Source of the DNA: Elioraea sp051860475
GTDB lineage: Bacteria > Pseudomonadota > Alphaproteobacteria > Acetobacterales > Acetobacteraceae
Assembly: GCF_051860475.1 (NCBI RefSeq)
Contig: NZ_JBHYDW010000026.1
Coordinates: forward strand, 1 to 36,677
Length of the DNA stretch: 36,677 nucleotides
Direction: 5' to 3'
The notes below the pieces were generated by a model. The model saw nothing but the letters and a program-made list of their open reading frames with translations, searched no databases and had not been told where the DNA came from. Of the stretch, positions 25,820 through 32,686 are shown piece by piece; within the stretch, counting starts at the first letter, position 1; the number at the start of each line of letters is the position of its first letter. The position numbers and the translations under genes are program-made.

Positions 25820-26088
25820 GCGCTCTGCCCTCTTCGCTTGTCCGGCCGGCGACTCGGCGTCCTTGCCGGTATGGTAAGCGAACAGTCCGGCGGCGAGATA
25901 GGCGTGCGGGACGGCGGGACGTGACGGCAGGCGGCGAGGAGAGGGGCGCGATTACCGGAGCATCCGGGTCCGCGGATCAATGAGCTGCTGCCATAGAGCT
26001 GGTGCCGGGTGCGGCCCGCCACCCGAACTTCCGACATGTACATGGTGATCAACAAGGTGGCAGACAGCGCGACCCGGATTTGGCTCAG
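25820..26088. other. Intergenic stretch, nothing recognised
   Basis: This gap lies upstream of the permease and downstream of the methyltransferase, both on the minus strand. A short minus-strand open frame (25798-26055) has no recognisable product or ribosome binding site. No terminator, riboswitch or repeat was convincing. Confidence 0.4.
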
Positions 26089-26919
26089 CTACTTTGGCAC
26101 GCGGCCCTTGATCGCGTTCGCGCGAGCGCCATAGGTGAGCCGTCCTGCGGCGTCCGCTGGCAGACGCCTGCGCACTCGCCCTTTAAGCTCGGCCGCGTCC
26201 CCTTGAGCCATTGCCGCGATTGCCGGGCCGATGGTGCCGCCCTTCAGGTTGATCGTCCAAAAGTCGTCGAAGTCCGCAAACGTCCGGCGCACCGTGATCT
26301 CTCGCGTCTCTACCGCCTCGAGACCCGAGCCCGTCCACAAGTCTCGCAACGCTTCCTGTCTCGACGACCCCAATTGCGGCGGCTGCGGAGGTGAAAGACC
26401 CATCGCACGCATCTCGCCAAGGATCGGATCGAGCGGGAAGCCGCCACTCAGCATATCCCACACATAGGTCGCAACGATGCCGCCCGAACCGACCACGCGA
26501 ACCATTTCCATGATGCCTCTTGCAGGATTCGGGACGAAGACGATTACGAGCGCCATGACCGCAGCGTCAAACCTGTGCGCCGGGAAGGGTAGCGCCATGG
26601 CATCGCCCTTATGGAACGCTGCAGAGCGAGACCCAGGTCGCGTACGCGCAAAAGCGAGCTGCCCTTCGGACGGATCGACCCCATGGACCTCCGACGGGAC
26701 ACAGCGCTCGAAAAGCAGATCGGTAAAGGCCCCATTGCCGCAGCCGATATCGATCCACCGTAAGCCCGCAGGTGGAGCCAACCAATCAAGAAAAATCTCG
26801 CCAGCAAGCCGGCTCCAGATCCCCATCACCTGCTCATAGCTGGCGCCGTCGTCGAAGCGAATCCCCTGTTCGGACACGTCAACTTCCCCGTCAGCGATAG
26901 CCACCATGGATGAGGCCAT
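26089..26919 (-). CDS. Class I SAM-dependent methyltransferase in a lower-GC segment
   Basis: A 276-residue methyltransferase with motif I WIDIGCGNGAFTD (about residues 55-67), the Asp after strand 2 in HGVDPSEG, and LPFPAHRFDAAVMALVIVF as the post-I/II region. It is a type-11-like enzyme with unknown substrate. The start is ATG at 26919; another ATG at 26907 is possible and neither has a clear ribosome binding site. Base composition drops around it: 26881-26940 is about 50% GC and 26221-26280 about 60% by hand count, well below the flanking genes. It abuts the truncated GNAT gene, which suggests it arrived by transfer and damaged that gene. Confidence 0.78.
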   Translation of the reverse strand: MASSMVAIADGEVDVSEQGIRFDDGASYEQVMGIWSRLAGEIFLDWLAPPAGLRWIDIGCGNGAFTDLLFERCVPSEVHGVDPSEGQLAFARTRPGSRSAAFHKGDAMALPFPAHRFDAAVMALVIVFVPNPARGIMEMVRVVGSGGIVATYVWDMLSGGFPLDPILGEMRAMGLSPPQPPQLGSSRQEALRDLWTGSGLEAVETREITVRRTFADFDDFWTINLKGGTIGPAIAAMAQGDAAELKGRVRRRLPADAAGRLTYGARANAIKGRVPK

Positions 26920-26998
26920 CGACTAAAGAATATCGGTATCCCGTGACTTTAAGAAGACGTTCCGTGCTCGCACGCCAAGCAGTCCCCACTGGGCGCAA

Positions 26999-27307
26999 AC
27001 GGATGCTGCGGCAGTGCGCGCGCTGATGCGTGCGGCCTATGCGAAATGGGTTCCGGTGATCGGCTGCAAGCCGCTGCCGATTGCGGCGGCCGACGAGCAC
27101 GCCGTGCAGGCGCATCGCATCGACCTGCTGGCCGTGGCGGGCGAGCATGCCGCGCTGATCGAAATGGTGCCTGAGGGGAACGTCCGGCTGATCGAGAACG
27201 TCGCGCTCTACCGTCGCCTCGGCTACCCGGTGGATCGCGAGGAGCGGTTCCGCGGGGGCATGACGGTGCATATGAGCAGGATGCTCGGGGCCGATCAGTC
27301 GAGGTAG
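26999..27307 (+). pseudogene. GNAT acetyltransferase remnant with internal deletion and lost 5' end
   Basis: The frame reads TDAAAVRALMRAAYAKWVP, then VIGCKPLPIAA, resembling the start of a GNAT acetyltransferase but without the first residues or a normal ATG (only a GTG at 27014). It then goes directly from NVRLIENVA to LYRRLGYPVDREERFRGG. In intact relatives the acetyl-CoA-binding motif A (QGRGLG type) and helix lie between these segments, so about 40 residues are missing in frame. Because both flanks normally contain ENVA, deletion between short direct repeats is likely. Without motif A the product cannot bind acetyl-CoA. The stop lies 13 bases inside the convergent M32 gene. Confidence 0.78.
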
Positions 27308-28806
27308 CGCGCCTTCAGGTGGGCAGCGAACACCACCGGGTCGAGTGGACGCCCCGTGGCCGCCTGCATCAGCTCGTCGAAGCCGTAGCGCGCTCCATGC
27401 GCGTGCACGTTGGTGCGCAGCCATGACGTCAGTGGCGCGAGATCGCCCTCGGCGAGCCGCGCGGGGATCTCCGGCACCGCGGTGACCGCGGCAACGAAGA
27501 GCTGCGCGGCGCCCATCGCGCCGAGCGTGTAGGAGGGGAAGTAACCGAACGCGCCGTCGTACCAGTGGATGTCCTGGAGGCAGCCGCGCGCATCGTCCGG
27601 TACCTCGAGGCCAAGCAGCGTCTTCATCGCCTCGTTCCAGGCGCCGGGCAGGTCGGGTACGGCGAGCGCGCCCGCGATCAGTGCGCGCTCGAGCCGCCAG
27701 CGCAGGATGATGTGCGCGGGGTACGTCACCTCGTCGGCCTCGACGCGGATGAAGCCTGCGCTCACGCGGCGCCAGAGCCGCGCGAGATTGGCGGGCGCAT
27801 ACGGCGTGGGATCGCCGCCGAAGGCCGCATGCAGGCGTGGGCCGAGCCAGGAGAGGAACGCATCCGACCGGCACGCCTGCATCTCGACGATCAGGCTCTG
27901 GCTCTCATGCGCCGCCATGCCTGCCGACTCGCCGAGGGGCTGGCGCGCCCAGTCGCGCGGCAGGTTGCGCTCGTAGAGCGCGTGGCCGCATTCGTGCAGC
28001 ACGCCGAGGATCGCCTGGGCGGCGTCGTCCGTGCGGTAGCGCGTGGTGATGCGCGTGTCGGTCGGTGTGCCGCCGCAGAACGGGTGCGTGCTCTCGTCGA
28101 GCCGCGCGGTGGCAAAGTCGATCCCGGCGCGCTCGGCCAGCATGCGGCAGAGCGCACGCTGCGCCTCGACCGGGAAGGGGCCGGCGAGGGGGATCGGTGC
28201 CGGCAGCGCGGCCTGGCGCTCCAGCACCTCCGGCAGCAGGTCGCGCAGCGCGACTTCGAGCGGACCGAAGATCTCGGCGACGCGCGCATCCGAAAGCCCG
28301 GGCTGGAACCCGTCCATCAGCGCGTCGTAGGGCGCAAGCCCCGTGGCGGCGGAGAGCTCGGCCGCCTGCTCGCGCGTCAGCCGCACGACCTCGGCCAGCA
28401 GCGGGGCGACAGCGCCGAAATCCGATTCGCGCCGCGCCGTGCGCCAGGCCGCCTCGCAGGCGCTGGTGGCCCGCGCGGTGGCCTCCACGAGTTCGGCCGG
28501 CAGGGCGGTCGCGCGCAGCTGCTTGCGCCGCATCAGCGCGAGGTTGCGCCGGTCATCCGCGCTCAGCAGCTCCGCGCGCTCCTCGGCGTCATCGAGATGT
28601 CCGGCCAGCTCCGGCGCGGTGATGAGCTGGTGCGACAGCCCTGCCAGTGTGGCCATCTGCTCGCCCCGTGCCGCCGCCGAGCCCGCCGGCATGGTCACCG
28701 AGGTGTCCCAGTGCAGGATCGAGGCGACCTCCTCCAGCGCGGCGATACGGGCGAAGCGGATGCGCAGCGCGTCGTAGGCATGCACAGCGTGGCAGACCTC
28801 GGTCAT
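27295..28806 (-). CDS. M32-family metallocarboxypeptidase (Taq carboxypeptidase-like)
   Basis: A 503-residue zinc carboxypeptidase that removes C-terminal residues from peptides. The zinc site is HECGH (H271, E272, H275) with E301 in MAAHESQS as third ligand. The family blocks DEVTYPAHIILR and GYFPSYTLGAMGAAQ are intact. Length is standard for M32. The ATG at 28806 overlaps the surf1 stop by four bases (ATGA), so it is attached to the end of the oxidase operon. Function in oxidase assembly is not known for this family; the link may be purely transcriptional. Confidence 0.93.
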   Translation of the reverse strand: MTEVCHAVHAYDALRIRFARIAALEEVASILHWDTSVTMPAGSAAARGEQMATLAGLSHQLITAPELAGHLDDAEERAELLSADDRRNLALMRRKQLRATALPAELVEATARATSACEAAWRTARRESDFGAVAPLLAEVVRLTREQAAELSAATGLAPYDALMDGFQPGLSDARVAEIFGPLEVALRDLLPEVLERQAALPAPIPLAGPFPVEAQRALCRMLAERAGIDFATARLDESTHPFCGGTPTDTRITTRYRTDDAAQAILGVLHECGHALYERNLPRDWARQPLGESAGMAAHESQSLIVEMQACRSDAFLSWLGPRLHAAFGGDPTPYAPANLARLWRRVSAGFIRVEADEVTYPAHIILRWRLERALIAGALAVPDLPGAWNEAMKTLLGLEVPDDARGCLQDIHWYDGAFGYFPSYTLGAMGAAQLFVAAVTAVPEIPARLAEGDLAPLTSWLRTNVHAHGARYGFDELMQAATGRPLDPVVFAAHLKARYLD

Positions 28807-29513
28807 GCGGACCTCTCGTCGCGGAGCAGCCGGCGCGCCCAGACGATCCAGAACGCGACCAGGGCGAAGGCGAGCCCGTACCAGGTGATCGCGTAGCCGA
28901 GATGGTCGTTGCGCGGCATCTGCGGGCGGCGTTGCGGGATCGGCGGCTCCTCGCCCGGGCCGACCGCGGCGATGGCGAACGGCGTGGTGCGCGGCAGGCC
29001 CGCGGCCTCCGCCATGGGATCGGGCTGGAAGGCCCAGAAGCGGCGCTCGTCGGGCCTGTCGTCGGGGGTGAACCAGCCGCGCCGCTCGGGCAGCATCAGG
29101 AAACCGGTGACGGTGACCATGCCCTCGGGGTTGGGCACCGCGCGCGGCGCCTCATAGGGCACCCAGCCGCGCACCACCCAGACCGGTTCGCCGCGCTCGC
29201 GCATCAGCGGCGTGACCAGGAACGCGCCGAGCCGGTGCGCCCGCTGATGCACACCGAGCACGAAGGAGAGGTCGTGGCGGAACGTGCCGGTGACGGCGAA
29301 GCGGCGGAAGGCGAGGGGGACCGGATCATCGAGGGTTGCCGGCAGAGGCTCCGGCGGCAGCGCCTCGGCGGCGCGGAGCTGGGCGATCCAGGCATTCTTC
29401 CAGGCGAGCCGCTGCACCTGCCAGGTGCCGAGTGCCAGCAGGATCGCCAGCCCCACGGCGGCCGCCAAGGTGGGCCAGAGCAGGACGCGCCAGGCGGGAC
29501 GGGTGGTCGTCAT
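28803..29513 (-). CDS. surf1: SURF1-family cytochrome oxidase assembly protein
   Basis: A 236-residue membrane protein with helices near residues 12-32 and 208-228 flanking a large periplasmic domain. Family markers are LALGTWQVQRLAWKN, GWVP in VWVVRGWVPYEAP, and NDHLGYAITWYGLA before the second helix. SURF1 helps deliver heme a to subunit I. It starts 19 bases after the DUF983 gene and overlaps the M32 gene by four bases. It is the last classical assembly gene of this operon. Confidence 0.92.
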   Translation of the reverse strand: MTTTRPAWRVLLWPTLAAAVGLAILLALGTWQVQRLAWKNAWIAQLRAAEALPPEPLPATLDDPVPLAFRRFAVTGTFRHDLSFVLGVHQRAHRLGAFLVTPLMRERGEPVWVVRGWVPYEAPRAVPNPEGMVTVTGFLMLPERRGWFTPDDRPDERRFWAFQPDPMAEAAGLPRTTPFAIAAVGPGEEPPIPQRRPQMPRNDHLGYAITWYGLAFALVAFWIVWARRLLRDERSA

Positions 29514-29532
29514 GACACGGAGATGGGTGGTC

Positions 29533-29925
29533 TCAGCCGGACTGCATCTCGTCGCGGCGGAGGCGGTACTGCAAGGCCACCAGCGCCGCCTTGGCCGGGC
29601 GCATCACCGCGACCGCGAGCGGCAGGGACACGACCGGCCACAGCACCGCGTGCACCCAGAGCGGCGGCTCATGGGTGAACTCAAGCCACATCACGCCCCC
29701 GATCAGCAGCGCGCCGAGCACGAAGATCGCGAGCACCGCAGGCCCGTCGCCGGCGTCATGCGCCTTGAGGTCAAGCCCGCAGACCCGGCAGGACGGCCGG
29801 ATCGACAGCACGCCCTCGAACAGCGGACCGCGCCCGCAGCGTGGGCAGCGCCCGACGAGGGCTGCCCGCCAGACGGAAACGGGGGGCCAGGGCCCCCCGC
29901 TCGCGGTACCGCGCCCTGCAGCCAT
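29533..29925 (-). CDS. DUF983 family membrane protein
   Basis: A 130-residue protein with an N-terminal zinc-ribbon-like Cys pattern (GRCPRCGRG and PSCRVCGLD) followed by two helices (about residues 64-82 and 88-107). DUF983 proteins are regularly found between ctaE and surf1 in alphaproteobacteria; their exact role is not established, though oxidase assembly is likely. The ATG at 29925 shares one base with the ctaE stop (TGATG). A strong GC hairpin falls in codons 9-16, before the conserved region. Longer in-frame readings run antisense-free over ctaE and are not real. Confidence 0.85.
   Translation of the reverse strand: MAAGRGTASGGPWPPVSVWRAALVGRCPRCGRGPLFEGVLSIRPSCRVCGLDLKAHDAGDGPAVLAIFVLGALLIGGVMWLEFTHEPPLWVHAVLWPVVSLPLAVAVMRPAKAALVALQYRLRRDEMQSG
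29880..29899 (-). promoter_or_regulatory. GC hairpin just after ctaE, inside the start of the DUF983 gene
   Basis: Perfect 9-bp inverted repeat (29880-29888 with 29891-29899) around two bases, 26 bases beyond the ctaE stop. In the transcript it is followed by GTTTCCGTCT. It resembles a partial terminator or an mRNA-stabilising 3' end placed inside the operon. Confidence 0.5.
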
Positions 29926-30767
29926 CAGTGCGGGGCGATCTCGCCGGCACCCCACCAGTAGATGCAGATGAACAGGAACAGCCACACCACGTCGACGAAG
30001 TGCCAGTACCAGGCGGCGGCCTCGAAGCCGAAATGCTGCTGCGGCGTGAAGTGGCCGCGGATCGCGCGCACGAGGCACACCGTCAGGAAGATCGTGCCGA
30101 CGATGACGTGGAAGCCGTGGAAGCCCGTCGCCATGAAGAAGGTCGAGGGATAGACGCCTTCGCGGAAGCCGAACGGCGCGACGAAGTACTCGTAGGCCTG
30201 CACGCAGGTGAAGCTGATGCCGAGCGCCACCGTCAGCGCCAGCCCGCGGATCAGGTCGCGCCGGTTGCCCTCGAGCAGGGCGTGGTGCGCCCAGGTGACC
30301 GTGCAGCCCGAGAGCAGCAGGATCAGCGTGTTCAGGAACGGCAGGTGCCACGGGTCGAAGGTCAACACGCCCTGCGGCGGCCAGACCGTGCTCTCCTGCC
30401 CGGCGATGTGCTCGGGGAACAGCGCGAAGTGGAAATAGGCCCAGAAGAACGCGACGAAGAACATCACCTCGGAGGCGATGAACAGCATCATCCCGTAGCG
30501 CAGGCCGAGCCGCACCACGGGGGTGTGCAGGCCAGGGGTCCGGCTCTCCTTCACCACGTCGCGCCACCAGACGAACATCGTCGCCAGCACGGCGATGAAG
30601 CCGAGCACCAGGAACATCGGCGTCTGGTAGTGCATGAACTCGATCGCGCCAAAGGCGAGCAGCCCGGCCGCGGCTGCGCCCAGGATCGGCCAGGGCGACG
30701 GGTCGACCAGGTGATAGGGGTGCTTCATCCCCGAGGGCTCGATCGTCTCGCCGTGGCTGTCGCTCAT
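29925..30767 (-). CDS. ctaE: Cytochrome c oxidase subunit III
   Basis: A 280-residue integral membrane protein with seven helices, part of the aa3 oxidase core. Characteristic stretches are HPYHLVDPSPWPI, ASEVMFFVAFFWAYFH (the conserved Glu of helix III), GFHGFHVIVGT and WYWHFVDVVWLFLF. ATG at 30767 (MSDSHGE) is chosen because GGAA-CGGAAG precedes it; a GTG at 30791 would add eight residues. It starts 102 bases after ctaG and ends by sharing one base with the DUF983 start. Confidence 0.96.
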   Translation of the reverse strand: MSDSHGETIEPSGMKHPYHLVDPSPWPILGAAAAGLLAFGAIEFMHYQTPMFLVLGFIAVLATMFVWWRDVVKESRTPGLHTPVVRLGLRYGMMLFIASEVMFFVAFFWAYFHFALFPEHIAGQESTVWPPQGVLTFDPWHLPFLNTLILLLSGCTVTWAHHALLEGNRRDLIRGLALTVALGISFTCVQAYEYFVAPFGFREGVYPSTFFMATGFHGFHVIVGTIFLTVCLVRAIRGHFTPQQHFGFEAAAWYWHFVDVVWLFLFICIYWWGAGEIAPH

Positions 30768-30869
30768 CGCTTCCGTTCCGGTCTGTCGCACGTGCCGGCC
30801 CGAGTTCGCCCGCCGCGCCGCACCGCATCAATCCCCGAAATCGGCCGAGGGATCAAGCCGCCCCGAGGC

Positions 30870-31502
30870 TCAGCGGATCGAGCGCCGCTCGCCGGGGCGG
30901 GGTGGGGTGGTGTTGGGCGTGAACCCGCCGACATGCGGGCCCGCCGTGGCCAGCGCGCCGGCCTTCTCGGCGACCGCGAGACTGCGGAAGAAGGTGTAGC
31001 TCACGGTCACCACGCGCACGTCGCGCGTGGCCGGATCGTCGAACATCTTCGGATCGACCCAGAAGGCGAGCGGCATCTCGGCCTGCTGGCCCGGCGCGAG
31101 CGTCTGCTCGGTGAAGCAGAAGCAGGCGATCTTGTTGAAGTAGGGCGCGGCCTTCTCGGGCGTGACGTTGTAGGTGCTGATCCCGGTCACCGCCTCGTCC
31201 GAGTCGTTGCGGGCGGTGTAGAACGCGACGCCTTGCTCGGCGCCGTGCAGCACGATCTCACGCTGCACCGGGCGGAACGACCACGGCAGGTCGCGGTTGA
31301 CATTGGCGACGAACTCGACGCGGATCGAGCGCGCGTCCGGCGAGGCCGGGACGTTGGCGTTGATCATCGGCGTGCCGCCGAAGCCCGTCACGCGGCAGAA
31401 CCAGTCGTAGAGCGGCACGGCCGCATAGGCCGCGCCGAGCATCAGCCCGACCACGCCGACGCAGGTCAGCGCGACGGTACGATTGCGCCGGGACGGGACC
31501 AT
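30870..31502 (-). CDS. ctaG: CtaG/Cox11 copper chaperone for cytochrome oxidase CuB
   Basis: A 210-residue protein anchored by one N-terminal helix (about 9-29) with a periplasmic immunoglobulin-like domain. The copper ligands C127 and C129 are in NKIACFCFTEQ, and C36 in YDWFCRVTG is the third conserved Cys. It delivers copper to CuB in subunit I. The ATG at 31502 lies inside the end of the upstream small gene, an overlap of 37 bases; no later ATG before the helix would fit, so the overlap seems real. Confidence 0.94.
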   Translation of the reverse strand: MVPSRRNRTVALTCVGVVGLMLGAAYAAVPLYDWFCRVTGFGGTPMINANVPASPDARSIRVEFVANVNRDLPWSFRPVQREIVLHGAEQGVAFYTARNDSDEAVTGISTYNVTPEKAAPYFNKIACFCFTEQTLAPGQQAEMPLAFWVDPKMFDDPATRDVRVVTVSYTFFRSLAVAEKAGALATAGPHVGGFTPNTTPPRPGERRSIR

Positions 31503-31684
31503 TGCTGCGGATCGCCGACCTCGGAGAGCCGGCTCATGGTGAGGGCATAGAACAGCGCGACGAGGCCGACCAGGACCAGGAACATCGCCCGGTTGCGCGC
31601 GCGCCGGCGTCGCGCGAGCGCATCCGACTGCTCGCGCGTCAGATGCCCGGGGTGGCCGACGGCCTGCGGATCCTGCTCCGACAT
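31466..31684 (-). CDS. Small single-helix membrane protein of the cox operon (CoxF-like)
   Basis: A 72-residue protein: polar N-terminus, basic stretch ARRRRARNR, then one helix (MFLVLVGLVALFYALTMSRL). Short proteins of this kind occur between ctaB and ctaG in many alphaproteobacterial oxidase operons and are thought to aid assembly, without a defined mechanism. The ATG at 31684, preceded by AGGCGTC, is preferred to an upstream ATG at 31705 that overlaps ctaB. It overlaps ctaG by 37 bases in another frame. Confidence 0.75.
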   Translation of the reverse strand: MSEQDPQAVGHPGHLTREQSDALARRRRARNRAMFLVLVGLVALFYALTMSRLSEVGDPQQWSRPGAIVPSR

Positions 31685-31689
31685 GACGC

Positions 31690-32676
31690 CTAGATGGGGA
31701 TCCACCCCGCCCCCGTCACCAGCCGGTCGAGCGCCAGCGCGCCGAACAGCGCGAACAGATAGGTGATCGAGAACCGGAACGCTGCCTTGGCCGGGCGGTC
31801 ACCCGAGAGGCTGCCACCCGCTCCGTCCTGGCGGTCGCGCAGCACCGCGAGCGCATGGCGCAGGAAGGCCAGGCCCAGCAGCAGCGCCGCCGCACCGTAG
31901 AGGATGCCCGAGAAACCGAGCGCCAGCGGCCCCAGCGACACAGCGATCAGCACCACCGTGTAGATCAGGATCTGCCGGCGCGTCTCGCCCGCCCCGGCCA
32001 CCACCGGCAGCATCGGCACGCCGGCGCGCGCATAGTCGGCATGCGCGAACAGGCTCAGCGCCCAGAAATGTGGTGGCGTCCAGAAGAAGATGATGGCGAA
32101 CAGCACGACGGGGGCGAACTCGATCGAGCCCGTTGCCGCTGCCCAGCCGATCACTGGCGGGAAGGCGCCGGCAGCACCACCGATGACGATGTTCTGCGGC
32201 GTGCGGCGCTTCAGCCAGATCGTGTAGACGAACACGTAGAACGCGATCGACAGCGCAAGGACAAGCGCGGCCATCCAGTTCGCCGCGAGCCCCATCAGCA
32301 GCACCGAGAACACCGCGAGCGCGACGCCGTATCCGAGCGCGGCGTCGGGGCTGATGCGTCCGGCCGGGATCGGGCGCTGCGCGGTGCGACGCATCATCGC
32401 GTCGATGTCACGGTCGTACCACATGTTGATCGCACCCGCGGCCCCGGCTGCGAGCGCGATGCACAGCACCGCGATCGCCGCCAACACCGGATGCATGGGC
32501 TCCGGCGCGACGAGCAATCCGATCAGGCCAGTGTAGACCACCAGCGACATCACGCGCGGCTTGAGCAGCAGCAGCCAGTCGCGCGGCTCGCTGCCTGCAT
32601 ACTCCAGCACAGCATCGAGGGGGGCCTCGCAGGCCCCCCTCGCACCCCCCGCCTGACCTAGGACACGTTCGTTCAT
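31690..32676 (-). CDS. ctaB: Protoheme IX farnesyltransferase (heme o synthase)
   Basis: A UbiA-family membrane prenyltransferase, 328 residues from the ATG, with about nine helices. It adds a farnesyl group to heme b, the first step to heme a. The two Asp-rich regions are visible: NMWYDRDIDAMMRRT and the loop ALSLFAHADYARAGVPMLP; PPHFWAL is also diagnostic. The start at 32676 is 10 bases after the ctaD stop. Codons 12-20 form a strong hairpin and are not conserved; a GTG at codon 23 (about 32610) just beyond it is an alternative start, leaving the conserved LLKPRVMSLVVYTG intact. Confidence 0.93.
   Translation of the reverse strand: MNERVLGQAGGARGACEAPLDAVLEYAGSEPRDWLLLLKPRVMSLVVYTGLIGLLVAPEPMHPVLAAIAVLCIALAAGAAGAINMWYDRDIDAMMRRTAQRPIPAGRISPDAALGYGVALAVFSVLLMGLAANWMAALVLALSIAFYVFVYTIWLKRRTPQNIVIGGAAGAFPPVIGWAAATGSIEFAPVVLFAIIFFWTPPHFWALSLFAHADYARAGVPMLPVVAGAGETRRQILIYTVVLIAVSLGPLALGFSGILYGAAALLLGLAFLRHALAVLRDRQDGAGGSLSGDRPAKAAFRFSITYLFALFGALALDRLVTGAGWIPI
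32617..32641 (-). promoter_or_regulatory. GC hairpin just after ctaD, inside the start of ctaB
   Basis: Perfect 11-bp inverted repeat (32617-32627 with 32631-32641) with a CGC loop, 45 bases beyond the ctaD stop. No U-tract follows. It is strong enough to pause or partly stop transcription, or to protect the ctaD end of a processed mRNA. Confidence 0.5.
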
Positions 32677-32686
32677 TCAACCGGAC

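Noticed and set aside
25820..25960. Possible purine riboswitch before the NCS2 permease gene
   Set aside because: No recognisable purine-aptamer core; the stretch is GC-rich and partly open in frame with the permease up to a TAA.
25798..26055. Short minus-strand open frame upstream of the permease
   Set aside because: No ribosome binding site, no recognisable product, and it overlaps the permease start in a different frame.
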